Below are positions 53,225 to 61,693 of a stretch of DNA of 64,000 nucleotides, in pieces; the first letter of the stretch is position 1, and each line of letters opens with the position of its first letter. Both the position numbers and the translations under genes were made by a program. The notes beneath the pieces were generated by a model, which searched no databases, was not told where the DNA came from, and saw only the letters and a program-made list of their open reading frames with translations. Source of the stretch: Rhodococcus_F sp040656415 (lineage in GTDB: Bacteria; Actinomycetota; Actinomycetes; Mycobacteriales; Mycobacteriaceae); assembly GCF_040656415.1 (NCBI RefSeq), contig NZ_JBFAMC010000001.1, positions 620,001 to 684,000 on the forward strand, read 5' to 3'.

Positions 53225-53755
53225 CTACACGAGTGCGGGCGGACCGCGAGTGCCTGCTGCAGCACTGACCAGCAGCCACAGTGAGAGCTTCGCCCGGAAG
53301 ACCGGGATGGGGGACCAGGTGCCGGTATCGACTCGAAGCGGGGCGAGGACTGTAAGAAGAATCCGGGTCATCGACGCCAGAGCACGAAGGCAGGCACGTT
53401 CGGCGCCGCGCACCAATGCCGCGGAGATTGCGATCGCGGCTGCGTGCGCGGCCATCATCGGGGACGACAGTCCGAGGCCGTGTGCATGCGCGCTCGTCAA
53501 CCCGAGCGTGGCGTGTCCTATCAGTTGGCCCGTGGCGAGTGCTGCGGCAAGGAACAGCCAGTCCCGCTCGCGTGCCTGAACGGAGGCCACCGCCGTGCCC
53601 ACTGCTGCGCACACGGCCAGGAGGAGGACCACTGCGGATTCACTGGGTGGCGTCCCGCCACCGGCCATGCCGTGGGCGGCGATACTGACTGCACCGGAAA
53701 ACGACCCCACGGCAGCACCGCGCACCCGCGCAAGCACCGTGACCCGTGAATCCAC
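53225..53755 (-). CDS. Multi-pass membrane protein of copper-chaperone operon
   Basis: About 176 residues with four to five hydrophobic segments: SFSGAVSIAAHGMAGGG, VVLLLAVCAAVGTAVASV, WLFLAAALATGQLIGHATLG, MMAAHAAAIAISAALV and AKLSLWLLVSAAAG. His and Met residues cluster in or next to the membrane (IAAHG, LIGHATL, SAHAHGLGLSSPMMAAHA), suggesting metal or heme contact. No family is recognised with confidence. The start is unclear: GTG 53755, GTG 53776 and TTG 53779 are all possible. It lies 173 bases upstream of the PCu(A)C gene on the same strand. Confidence 0.75.
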   Translation of the reverse strand: MDSRVTVLARVRGAAVGSFSGAVSIAAHGMAGGGTPPSESAVVLLLAVCAAVGTAVASVQARERDWLFLAAALATGQLIGHATLGLTSAHAHGLGLSSPMMAAHAAAIAISAALVRGAERACLRALASMTRILLTVLAPLRVDTGTWSPIPVFRAKLSLWLLVSAAAGTRGPPALV

Positions 53756-53916
53756 CCCGCGAGAGTACCGCTCCACCAACTGGGGCCATCACTCCGGACC
53801 GGCCGTGTGAAGCCAGGCGATTCATGGCGGCGGCATCAGTTAAGGAGGCACTCGCCAGAAGGACGAGCCTTGATCGCCGAGAACCGGGCAACTGGTTCAC
53901 GATTAGTGTGGTGGCC

Positions 53917-55089
53917 ATGAGTGAGCAGCGCAGCAAAGCGGACAACATCAGCTGGCAGGGGTTCTCCACCAAGGCCGTGCATACCGGGTTCGACCCCGAC
54001 CCCCAGACGGGTGCCGTCAACGTGCCGATCTATGCGAGTTCGACGTTCGCGCAGGACGGTGTCGGCGGCATGCGCAACGGGTTCGAGTATGCCCGTACCG
54101 GCAACCCCACCCGACGGCCGCTCGAAGCGAACCTCGCCGCGCTCGAGTCGGGCGCGTACGGTCGCGCCTTCGGCTCCGGCATGGCCGCCACCGACTGCGT
54201 TCTGCGCGCGCTGCTTCGGCCAGGCGATCACCTCGTCATCCCCAACGATGCCTACGGCGGAACGTTCCGGCTGATCGACAAGGTCTTCACGCAGTGGGGG
54301 ATCGAGTACACGCCTGCCGCGGTGTCCGATGTGGACGCGGTCCGTGCGGCGATTCGGCCCAATACCAAGCTCGTGTGGATCGAGACTCCGACCAACCCGC
54401 TGCTCAATATCGGCGACATCGAGGCGCTCGCCGACGTAGCGCACGATGCCGACGCGAAGATCGTGGTCGACAACACATTCGCCTCCCCCTACCTGCAGCA
54501 ACCCCTGCAGTTGGGTGCGGATATCGCGCTGCATTCGACCACCAAGTACATCGGCGGACATTCCGACGTCGTCGGCGGTGCGCTCGTCACAGATGACGAA
54601 GAACTCGATGCTGCCTTCGCGTTCCTTCAGAACGGTGCGGGCGCCGTGCCAGGTCCGTTCGACGCGTATCTCACGCTACGGGGGATCAAGACGCTCTCGC
54701 TGCGTATGGAGCGGCACAGCGACAACGCGGAGAAAGTCGCCGAACTGCTCATGGGGCATTCCGCGGTGTCCGAGGTCATCTACCCCGGACTCGAGTCGCA
54801 CCCAGGGCACAAGGTGGCCCAGAAGCAGATGCGCCGGTTCGGTGGCATGGTCTCCCTCCGTCTCGTCGGAGGCAAGCAGGCTGCTCTCGACTTCTGCTCA
54901 CGCACAGAGATTTTCACGCTTGCGGAATCTCTCGGCGGCGTCGAATCGCTGATCGAGCATCCGGGCGCGATGACGCACGCCTCGACCGCCGGTTCCCTGC
55001 TCGAGGTCCCTGACGATCTGGTACGCCTGTCTGTAGGAATCGAGGATGCGGCCGATCTCGTCGGCGATATAGAGCAGGCTCTGAAGTAG
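53917..55089 (+). CDS. metB: Cystathionine gamma-synthase
   Basis: PLP enzyme joining O-succinyl- or O-acetyl-homoserine with cysteine to form cystathionine in methionine synthesis. 390 residues from ATG 53917: FSTKAVHTGFDPDPQTGAVN, YARTGNPTRRPLEANLAALE, the PLP-lysine box LHSTTKYIGGHSDVVGG, and SLGGVESLIEHPGAMTHAS. The frame is open upstream to 53746 without similarity. Placement after cbs and before greA and mca matches M. tuberculosis Rv1079. A gamma-lyase activity cannot be excluded from sequence. Confidence 0.94.
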   Translation: MSEQRSKADNISWQGFSTKAVHTGFDPDPQTGAVNVPIYASSTFAQDGVGGMRNGFEYARTGNPTRRPLEANLAALESGAYGRAFGSGMAATDCVLRALLRPGDHLVIPNDAYGGTFRLIDKVFTQWGIEYTPAAVSDVDAVRAAIRPNTKLVWIETPTNPLLNIGDIEALADVAHDADAKIVVDNTFASPYLQQPLQLGADIALHSTTKYIGGHSDVVGGALVTDDEELDAAFAFLQNGAGAVPGPFDAYLTLRGIKTLSLRMERHSDNAEKVAELLMGHSAVSEVIYPGLESHPGHKVAQKQMRRFGGMVSLRLVGGKQAALDFCSRTEIFTLAESLGGVESLIEHPGAMTHASTAGSLLEVPDDLVRLSVGIEDAADLVGDIEQALK

Positions 55090-55125
55090 GCACTGCAGCA
55101 GGATTCGGATGGCACGCGGGGCCCT

Positions 55126-56358
55126 ATGCTGACCAGCGTGGAACCCGTCACCCTGGATCAGATCAGAGCGGCTCGAGAACTCCTGGGCCCCGTAATCCGC
55201 CGCACGCCGGTGATCGCGTCCCGAGCGCTGTCGGAGCGATGCGGAAGCGACGTGATGCTGAAGTGCGAAAATCTTCAGCGCACAGGATCTTTCAAGCCAC
55301 GAGGCGCGTACAACCGAATTGCGAATCTGTCGACGGGCGAACGGTCCAGCGGGGTCGTTGCGGCCAGCGCGGGTAATCACGCGCAGGGTGTGGCGTGGGC
55401 GGCATCGGAGCTAGGTATCGAGTCAACCGTGTTCATGCCCACCGGCGCACCGCTACCCAAGCTGGTCGCAACGAAGGCGTACGGTGCGACGGTCAATCTC
55501 ACCGGGCATTCGATCGATGACGCACTTGTTGCCGCGCGCGCGTTCTCGAAGGAGACGGGGGCCGTCCTGATCCATCCCTTCGATCATGCCGATATCGTCG
55601 CGGGACAGGGCACCGTCGGACTCGAGATCCTCGAACAGTATTCCGAGGTCGGGACGATCGTGGTCCCTACCGGCGGTGGTGGATTGATCGCGGGAATCGC
55701 CGCAGCGGTGAAGGCAATCCGGCCGGAGGTTCGCATCGTCGGTGTACAGGCGGAGCAAGCCGCAGCCTGGCCGCGCTCGCTGGCAGAGGGACATCCGATC
55801 CCATTGGAAAGCATGTCGACAATGGCCGACGGTATCGCGGTGGGCAGGCCGGGCGACGTGCCGTTCGCTCACGTCGAAAACCAGGTCGATGCGATCGTCA
55901 CCGTGACCGAGGACGCCCTCTCCCGTGCGTTGCTACTGTGCCTCGAGCGTGCGAAGCTCATCGTCGAACCAGCGGGTGCCGCGGCGGTAGCCGCTCTGAT
56001 CAGCTGCTCTACTGAGGAACTCGGATTGACCGGCGACGTGTGCGCGGTGCTCTCCGGTGGCAACATCGATCCACTTCTGCTCACGCGTGTGGTCAATCAC
56101 GGGCTCAGAGCAGCGGGACGTTATCTCGGCGTGCACGTGACCATTCCGGACCGCCCGGGAGGGCTGGTCGGGCTCCTGGGAGTCGTCAGCGACAACGGCG
56201 CCAGTGTTGTCGATGTCGTCCACTCGCGCACGGGTGGTGCGCTCGAACTCGACGAGGTGGAGGTGTTTCTGACTGTCGAGACCCGCGGTCCGGAGCATCG
56301 GAAGGATCTCCTCGATGCCCTCGAGTCCTCGGGGTATTCGGTCCGGCTGCAGAACTAG
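55126..56358 (+). CDS. ilvA: Threonine ammonia-lyase (threonine deaminase)
   Basis: Converts threonine to 2-oxobutanoate, the first step of isoleucine synthesis or a catabolic step. 410 residues: the PLP lysine in RTGSFKPRGAYNR, SAGNHAQGVAWAASELG, VPTGGGGLIAGIAAAVKA, and a single C-terminal ACT-like domain (HVTIPDRPGGLVGLLGVVSD). The single ACT domain fits the shorter TdcB-like form with C-terminal extension rather than the long two-ACT E. coli IlvA. The start is ATG 55126 or GTG 55138. Confidence 0.93.
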   Translation: MLTSVEPVTLDQIRAARELLGPVIRRTPVIASRALSERCGSDVMLKCENLQRTGSFKPRGAYNRIANLSTGERSSGVVAASAGNHAQGVAWAASELGIESTVFMPTGAPLPKLVATKAYGATVNLTGHSIDDALVAARAFSKETGAVLIHPFDHADIVAGQGTVGLEILEQYSEVGTIVVPTGGGGLIAGIAAAVKAIRPEVRIVGVQAEQAAAWPRSLAEGHPIPLESMSTMADGIAVGRPGDVPFAHVENQVDAIVTVTEDALSRALLLCLERAKLIVEPAGAAAVAALISCSTEELGLTGDVCAVLSGGNIDPLLLTRVVNHGLRAAGRYLGVHVTIPDRPGGLVGLLGVVSDNGASVVDVVHSRTGGALELDEVEVFLTVETRGPEHRKDLLDALESSGYSVRLQN

Positions 56359-56439
56359 CCAGATGACGAGTTGCGGAACCAGTTGGTCGAAGTTCAGCGT
56401 TCGAGCAGCTTTGACGAGATCGTCTTTCGGCTGCCCTGA

Positions 56440-56685
56440 TCAATGCTTGCCGTGATGCCCCAGCAGCCCCAGGTTCAGCGAATCGTTCACACCGGGGTTG
56501 TACCAGGGATCACCCCACCCCAAGCCGAACTTCGCCCAGGGGCTCGAATTGTGCTGTGCTTGGTCGTGGGGAGGTGCCGGTAGTGGCACCGGGTCAGCAT
56601 TTGCCAACCCCGCACCGACTCCGAGGTAGCCCAGTCCGAGCCCCCCGCCCAACACGACTGTCACGACGATCCTTTTCATGTTCAT
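56440..56685 (-). CDS. Small secreted protein
   Basis: 81 residues. The signal peptide MKRIVVTVVLGGGLGLGYLG ends near ANA/DPV. The mature part of about 50 residues is rich in Pro, Gly, Trp, Asn and His (SSPWAKFGLGWGDPWYNPGV) and ends HHGKH. It resembles short Trp/Gly-rich exported peptides in mycolata. No function is known. Alternative Met at 56679. Confidence 0.72.
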   Translation of the reverse strand: MNMKRIVVTVVLGGGLGLGYLGVGAGLANADPVPLPAPPHDQAQHNSSPWAKFGLGWGDPWYNPGVNDSLNLGLLGHHGKH

Positions 56686-56818
56686 CGCAACAGGATGCCA
56701 GCCTGTCCTGAAAAATTGCTGAGAGAAACTAAAGATATCCAGTCGCAGAGATATTGCTGGTGCCGATCTACGCGCAAAGCCGGCCTTTTCTATCCGCCGG
56801 CTCTCTGCTCTGTGGTGC

Positions 56819-57589
56819 TCAACTCGGCCAGCCGCCGATGGTGATCACCCGAAGTTCCTGGTCGACGAGCCTGGCCGGCAATTCGAGCTGGGTGAGCCAC
56901 TCGACAGCGCCATCGCCCATCGCGATCGCGGCGGTGCTGGACGCGCTCGCCCAGGTGCAGGACTGGGCCACGACGGACACAGTGCGCCACAACGAGCCCG
57001 AGTCGGGGTGCAGCGGCTTGACGGTACTGGCCGTGGCCACGGCGACCCCGGACGGGATCGACACCTGGCAGGTGGGGTCGCCGGGCAGATCCTGCACCTG
57101 CACCTGCCAACCCCCGGACGGCGCACCCCCGGCGGTGGCGATATCTCCGCCGAGCGCCACCAGGACTCCGCACCCCAGTAGTTCGGCGGTCGCTGATACG
57201 CAGTGATCAGCAGAACTGGCTCGCGCCGTGGCAGTCAGATCGAGTTCCACGCCGGCGGGAAGTGTCACTTCGGTGTCGTCGACGGTGATCGACTGCCACG
57301 AATGCGGATCCGGGGCCGACGCCGTCGGGTCGAGCGCGCCGTCCGTAGCCCAGGCCGCAGCGAGGGCATCTGTGATGAATCGCGCGAGCATCGGAGTGAC
57401 GGTGTTCCGGCCCTCTGTAAGCGAGCGGATCTCGGCATCCGGTCGACCCCGATTGATCGCGGCATCGGCCGCGGCGAGGTAGCCGTGGACGAGGTTGGAT
57501 GCCGAATCGAGATAGTCCGGGTCGGTGACGACAACGCGGGCATGCACACCCCAGGTGGACCACTCGGTGGCGCAGCGTGCGCTGGTCAT
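56819..57589 (-). CDS. ApbE-like FAD:protein FMN transferase
   Basis: 256 residues. ApbE features are DAAINRGRPDAEIRSL (the R-F/D-x-S-E...L region, degraded), TDGALDPTASAPDPHSW (DPT motif), LPAGVELDLTATARASSADH (active-site region), VALGGDIATAGGAPSGGWQV and TVKPLHPDSGSL. ApbE proteins attach FMN to Thr of exported flavoproteins. No signal peptide is present in this reading. The same frame continues upstream through a TAG (57617-57619) into a signal-like peptide. The ATG has no well-spaced ribosome binding site. Confidence 0.82.
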   Translation of the reverse strand: MTSARCATEWSTWGVHARVVVTDPDYLDSASNLVHGYLAAADAAINRGRPDAEIRSLTEGRNTVTPMLARFITDALAAAWATDGALDPTASAPDPHSWQSITVDDTEVTLPAGVELDLTATARASSADHCVSATAELLGCGVLVALGGDIATAGGAPSGGWQVQVQDLPGDPTCQVSIPSGVAVATASTVKPLHPDSGSLWRTVSVVAQSCTWASASSTAAIAMGDGAVEWLTQLELPARLVDQELRVITIGGWPS

Positions 57590-57616
57590 CGGGCAGGTGC
57601 TTTGGCCCTCCGAATT

Positions 57617-57796
57617 CTAGAAACCGCTCGATACCGCATGCGGTACACCGGATCCTGCCGAGACGAGTGTCGCTGTCGCTGTCGAGCCTGAGGCCTCGGG
57701 GAGGGTGGCCGCAATACCCGCACACGCGATCAGTCCGGCCGCTGCGAGAGCGCGGCGGACGGGAAGCAAGTGGGATATGTGCGGTTCTTGGTTCAT
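57617..57796 (-). pseudogene. Signal-peptide-like 59-codon frame before ApbE (truncated gene?)
   Basis: Starts ATG and reads LPVRRALAAAGLIACAGIAA, a good Sec signal, followed by PEASGSTATATL, and stops at TAG in the same frame as the ApbE gene 10 codons later. It could be (a) a nonsense-mutated N-terminus of an exported ApbE, or (b) the residue of a secreted FMN-binding protein, which commonly starts this way and sits next to ApbE. The coding nature is supported only by the signal. Confidence 0.4.
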
Positions 57797-57849
57797 GCGT
57801 GCCAGTTTCCCTCATGAACCTAAGAGAAGCCTGGGAGTTTTGTGTAATC

Positions 57850-58010
57850 GGTCACGAATCTTTTTCCAAAGCGGTTCCGGGGTGCTCGGCGACGCACCGC
57901 GGTGAGTCATCCTGCAGGTCAAGGTAGTAGCGGAGCAATCCGCCAGAAATCGCCCCGCGCCAGGTTTGCCCCGTCGTAACGTGTAGTCACTCGGTTCGGT
58001 GCACCGAGTA
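57850..58010 (+). promoter_or_regulatory. Structured leader of NlpC/P60 gene (possible c-di-AMP riboswitch)
   Basis: The 228-base region before the peptidoglycan hydrolase holds consecutive hairpins: GGTGC-TCGGCGAC-GCACC, CCTGCAGG, and GCGGA-GCAA-TCCGC. They lie beside GCGGTGAGTC and AATCCGCCAG, which partly resemble conserved ydaO/c-di-AMP elements. Actinobacterial cell-wall hydrolase genes often carry this riboswitch. The match is incomplete and by eye only. Confidence 0.3.
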
Positions 58011-58024
58011 GGAGGAGTGCATGT

Positions 58025-59374
58025 ATGTCGGTTGATGCAGGGGCGATCGTCTTGGCGGTCACCACCGCGGCGGGGGCTATCGTTCAGGGAGCAAATCTCC
58101 CGCAACAGATGAAGGATCAAGTAGTCGAGGCGATCGAGGTGGTCGAGCAGGCGTCACCGGAGATTCGACAACAGGTGGACGACGCGCTGGCTACTCTTCC
58201 GGAACCGGCCAGAGTGCAGGCCGAGCAGATGTTGTCCCAGGCATCCGACCTCGTCGAACAGGCCACCGATCCCTACATTCCGCCACCGCCACCCGTCGAA
58301 ACTGCGCCTCGGGATCCCGCGGTTCCGCCGCTGGCGATGCCCGACACCCCACTCGGTCAGCCACCCGTTCCCAGTGCGCCCGGCGAGGAACCCGTAATCG
58401 GCGGACTCGCAGTCGTGCCTGGTATACCGGGTGCCGTCAGCGGGCTCGGAGGGCTCATCCCGCCAGTCCCGGCAGGCTTTCCCGGAGTCTCACTGGCACC
58501 TATCGGCGCCGTCGCGGTCTTCGCACCGTGGATCCGCAAGGCAGGCTCACTTTGCGAGGGCATTACACCTCAGACACTCGCGGCGTTGTATTCGGTCGAG
58601 AACGATTTCCGCTACGGCCCGACCTCCCCCGTGTCCCGGTCGGGTGCGCGCGGTCCTGGGCAGTTCATGCCCGACACCTGGGCCGAGTACGGCAAGGACG
58701 CGGACGGCGACGGCAAGGTCGATATCAACGGTGTCGCCGACCCGATGATGACGTCGGGCGAGATGTTGTGTGACCTCTTCGAACAGGTAGACGACTGGAA
58801 GAACGAGGGCGTGGTCGACGGTGACACGCTCGATCTCACGATCGCCGCCTACAAGGCAGGTGCGGGAGCGGTCCGGGCATCCGGTGGAATGCCCGCCGGG
58901 ATGTTCGACGATGAGCACGAAACCGGGCCGTATGTCGCGCAGATCCGTTCGCTCGAGGATGGGTTTGCGCGGATGCTGTCACCGTTCTTCTACGGAGCAG
59001 CAGTAGGTGACACCAATGGCGTGGTCGAGGCGGGGATGCGATTCGTCGGGCTGCCCTACGTGTGGGGTGGCGGCGATATCAACGGACCGTCCAGCGGAGG
59101 TTTCGACTGCTCGGGCCTGACGTCGTTCGCCGTGTACGCCGCCACGGGCATCAAACTCCCCCGTACGTCGGAAACGCAATGGGGAGTCGGCGTCGAGGTG
59201 CCGCTGCCCGAGGCCCGGCCCGGAGACCTGCTCTTCGGCAACTGGCAGTCCGGCGGCCCTGGGCACGTCGCGATCTACATCGGCAACGGTCAGATGCTGC
59301 ATGCGCCGACCACAGGCGACGTTGTGCGCATCAGCCCTGTGTACGCGGGCATGAAGGTTCGCAGAATTTTCTGA
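58025..59374 (+). CDS. Bifunctional peptidoglycan hydrolase (SLT-like plus NlpC/P60)
   Basis: 449 residues, ATG behind AGGAGGAGTGC. The N-terminal 85 residues are helical (possible coiled coil), followed by a Pro-rich linker (YIPPPPPVETAPRDPAVPP) and a hydrophobic stretch. A lytic-transglycosylase-like domain (about 175-320) has LYSVENDFRYG (catalytic Glu), GPGQFMPDTWAEYG and AAYKAGAGAVRASGG. The C-terminal NlpC/P60 endopeptidase (about 335-449) has Cys in GGFDCSGLTSFA, His in GPGHVAIYIGNGQM, and a polar residue in LHAPTTGDVV. It would cut both glycan and peptide and may aid daughter-cell separation. No classical signal peptide is visible. Confidence 0.92.
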   Translation: MSVDAGAIVLAVTTAAGAIVQGANLPQQMKDQVVEAIEVVEQASPEIRQQVDDALATLPEPARVQAEQMLSQASDLVEQATDPYIPPPPPVETAPRDPAVPPLAMPDTPLGQPPVPSAPGEEPVIGGLAVVPGIPGAVSGLGGLIPPVPAGFPGVSLAPIGAVAVFAPWIRKAGSLCEGITPQTLAALYSVENDFRYGPTSPVSRSGARGPGQFMPDTWAEYGKDADGDGKVDINGVADPMMTSGEMLCDLFEQVDDWKNEGVVDGDTLDLTIAAYKAGAGAVRASGGMPAGMFDDEHETGPYVAQIRSLEDGFARMLSPFFYGAAVGDTNGVVEAGMRFVGLPYVWGGGDINGPSSGGFDCSGLTSFAVYAATGIKLPRTSETQWGVGVEVPLPEARPGDLLFGNWQSGGPGHVAIYIGNGQMLHAPTTGDVVRISPVYAGMKVRRIF

Positions 59375-59420
59375 CGAGCACGCAGAACGTCTGAATATCG
59401 CGAGGGGAGCCGACAGAGAA

Positions 59421-59454
59421 AACTCCGGTCCGGGTAGGGCTCCCGGCCGGAGTT
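59421..59454. terminator. Bidirectional hairpin terminator
   Basis: A 14-bp stem AACTCCGGTCCGGG / TCCCGGCCGGAGTT with one wobble or mismatch and a short loop, between the convergent hydrolase and greA genes. Confidence 0.75.
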
Positions 59455-59471
59455 CGCGGCGAACTTCGAGG

Positions 59472-59966
59472 TCAGCTGTGGTAGGGCTCCGCGCTGATGA
59501 GTGAAACCTTCATGCTGCTGCCATTGGGAAGCGTGTATTCGCGGGTCTCGCCGACCTTCGCTTCGAGCAGTGCGCCGCCCAACGGGGAATTGGGGGAGTA
59601 GACCTCGAGCTTGTTATCTCGAACACCCTCTTCGCGGGTGGCGATCAGGAACGTCTCGGTGTCGGTTTCGTCGCCGTCGTAGTAGACCTTCACCACGGAA
59701 CCGGGTAGAGCGATACCGGACTGAGTGGGTGCCTCGCCGACCTTCGCATTGTTGAGGAGTTCCTGAAGTTGACGGATGCGCGCTTCCTGCTGCCCCTGCT
59801 CTTCGCGCGCCGCGTGGTAGCCGCCGTTCTCCTTGAGGTCGCCTTCTTCGCGACGCTCGTTGATCTCGGCGGCGATTACGGGACGGTTCGCAATGAGTTG
59901 GTCGAGTTCGCTCTTGAGCCTGTCATGTGACTCCTGGGTCAGCCAGGTCACCTGGGTCTCGGTCAT
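59472..59966 (-). CDS. greA: Transcription elongation factor GreA
   Basis: Rescues backtracked RNA polymerase by stimulating transcript cleavage. 164 residues from ATG 59966 with GAGGGAG upstream; the frame is open to 60050 without similarity. The N-terminal coiled coil carries the acidic tip: ERREEGDLKENGGYHAAREE, with Asp-Leu-x-Glu-Asn at the turn. The C-terminal FKBP-like domain contains PGSVVKVYYDGDETDTE and YSPNSPLGGALLEAKVGE. The mycobacterial position (Rv1080c) is retained. Confidence 0.96.
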   Translation of the reverse strand: MTETQVTWLTQESHDRLKSELDQLIANRPVIAAEINERREEGDLKENGGYHAAREEQGQQEARIRQLQELLNNAKVGEAPTQSGIALPGSVVKVYYDGDETDTETFLIATREEGVRDNKLEVYSPNSPLGGALLEAKVGETREYTLPNGSSMKVSLISAEPYHS

Positions 59967-60095
59967 CTCGATCACTCCCTCGTAGTTGGAGCCGCCGGCT
60001 CCTCGACAGATCACCGCAACCGCAGTGATCAACGGTGTTGCAGATTCCACGGTCGCGGGCGCGCCTGTACCGACCTAGCCGTCAAATGCAGCAAT

Positions 60096-60120
60096 ACACG
60101 GTTCCGACCAGGAACCGTGT
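60096..60120. terminator. Perfect hairpin between DUF4307 and greA genes
   Basis: A 10-bp perfect stem ACACGGTTCC / GGAACCGTGT with a five-base loop, 74 bases after the DUF4307 stop on the same strand. It probably ends that transcript. There is no T-run on the minus-strand side. Confidence 0.5.
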
Positions 60121-60193
60121 ACCAGGCAATTTTAGCACGATCAGGGTGGGCGAATCCTGAATAAGCCGAACAGCCTCTCGAAGAGTCGCCGTG

Positions 60194-60622
60194 TCAACCG
60201 CCGGTGAGGTAGGCGGGGACGTCGAAGCTGCAGCCGTAGACACCACCCATTCCGGGTGGTCGAGAAGTGTAGACGGGTGCGGTAACTTTCACGGTCTGGT
60301 CCGCGCCTTCCGCGATGTACACCTCGCGGCGCCCGGTCTCGGACCCGTCCCTGGAGCGGGCGCGCACGATGCATACCGCATCACGGTAGGGTTCCTTCCG
60401 AGTGACGGTGAAGGTGACGTCGAGACGTGAATCGTTCACCAAATCGAAAGACGTAGTCTGGCTGTCGAGTTCGGGAGTGCTGAACCGGTTGAACGCGATG
60501 ACTGCCACGGTCACGCCGATGGCCACGACCAATATCGACAGCACCCATATCTGCCATCGCTTCGGGCGTGAGGATTTCTCGTCAGTTCCGTAGCGTCCCG
60601 GGGGGAGCGTTCTTGTCATCAA
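60194..60622 (-). CDS. DUF4307 membrane protein
   Basis: 142 residues. LPPGRYGTDEKSSRPKRW, one membrane span (IWVLSILVVAIGVTVAVIAF), and an extracytoplasmic beta domain with VNDSRLDVTFTVTRKEPYRD, AVCIVRARSRDGSETGRREV and the closing Cys in GVYGCSFDVPAYL. The two cysteines may form a disulfide. The family is conserved between greA and mca in mycolata (Rv1081c); function unknown. Start at 60622 or the Met directly after. Confidence 0.92.
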   Translation of the reverse strand: MMTRTLPPGRYGTDEKSSRPKRWQIWVLSILVVAIGVTVAVIAFNRFSTPELDSQTTSFDLVNDSRLDVTFTVTRKEPYRDAVCIVRARSRDGSETGRREVYIAEGADQTVKVTAPVYTSRPPGMGGVYGCSFDVPAYLTGG

Positions 60623-60814
60623 TCAACCTCAACTTTGTCACCGCTTCAGTTCCCTGCTGCTTCCTGCGCTGGAGCGGGGGCAGGGCTGCATGCGGAACTA
60701 CCGAATGGGACTATAGAGGATGCGTAGCCGCGCGATGTCAACGATGACGAGGGACGCGAGCGCGATACGGACCAGCCGGCAACGGCTACTGGCGAAGCTG
60801 AGGAGAACGAATAC

Positions 60815-61693
60815 GTGAGCGGATTCCGGCTCATGGCCGTCCATGCGCATCCTGACGACGAGTCGAGCAAGGGTGCCGCGACAATGGCGCGATATGTCGC
60901 GGAAGGTAATGACGTGCGAGTCGTGACGTTGACCGGTGGTGAACGTGGCGACATCCTCAACCCCGCGATGGACGTGCCCGGGGTGCGTGACCGCATTCAT
61001 GAGGTGCGCAAAGAGGAAATGGCCAAGGCCGCCCGGATACTCGGCGTTCAGCATCAGTGGCTGGGCTTCGTGGACTCTGGGCTGCCGGAAGGTGACCCCA
61101 AGCCGCCGCTGCCGGAGGGGTGCTTCGCGCTCGTCCCGCTCGAGGTGTCGACGGAGGCGTTGGTCCGGGCGATCCGTGAGTTCCGGCCACACGTGATGAC
61201 CACGTACGACGAGAACGGCGGCTACCCGCACCCGGATCACATCCGCTGCCATGAGGTGTCGATGGCGGCCTACGAGGCCGCAGCCGACCCCGATCGGTTC
61301 CCTGATGCCGGTGCTCCGTGGCAGGTGCTCAAGCTTTACTATTCGCACGGCTTCATCCGCAAGCGTCTCCTGCAATTCCAGGAAGAGTACGACCGTCGCG
61401 GTCAGGAATTCCCGCTGGCGGAATGGCTCAAGAAGTGGAAGACGGAGCAGGGTGACCTGATGGCACGTGTCACCACGCAGATCACGTGTGGCGACTACTT
61501 CCCGCAGCGGGACGACGCCCTTCGTGCGCACGCGACGCAGATCGATCCGAACGGCTCCTTCTTCGCCGTTCCGCTCGACGTTCAGCAGAAGATCTGGCCG
61601 ACCGAGGAGTTCGAGCTCGCCAAGACACGGGTCACGACGTCCATCCCGGAGAACGACTTGTTCGCCGGCATTCACGAGGACGGACTGAAATGA
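60815..61693 (+). CDS. mca: Mycothiol S-conjugate amidase
   Basis: Zn-dependent LmbE/PIG-L-family amidase that cleaves mycothiol conjugates to mercapturic acids for export. 292 residues from GTG: the metal motif LMAVHAHPDDESSKGAATMA, VVTLTGGERGDILNPAMD, and TYDENGGYPHPDHIRCHEVS with the third ligand His. Compared with MshB it has the longer central region (GFIRKRLLQFQEEYDRRGQE) typical of Mca. It confirms a mycothiol-using actinobacterium. The next gene overlaps in ATGA. Confidence 0.95.
   Translation: MSGFRLMAVHAHPDDESSKGAATMARYVAEGNDVRVVTLTGGERGDILNPAMDVPGVRDRIHEVRKEEMAKAARILGVQHQWLGFVDSGLPEGDPKPPLPEGCFALVPLEVSTEALVRAIREFRPHVMTTYDENGGYPHPDHIRCHEVSMAAYEAAADPDRFPDAGAPWQVLKLYYSHGFIRKRLLQFQEEYDRRGQEFPLAEWLKKWKTEQGDLMARVTTQITCGDYFPQRDDALRAHATQIDPNGSFFAVPLDVQQKIWPTEEFELAKTRVTTSIPENDLFAGIHEDGLK

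Noticed and set aside
53746..53916. 57-codon N-terminal extension of metB
   Set aside because: It overlaps the divergent membrane-protein start region and shows no similarity; the family N-terminus begins at 53917.
57207..57815. 202-codon minus-strand frame with two CxxC pairs (CGYCG, CTACG), zinc-ribbon-like
   Set aside because: Most of it is out of frame with the ApbE gene it covers, and the cysteines arise from the signal-peptide coding region read in another frame.
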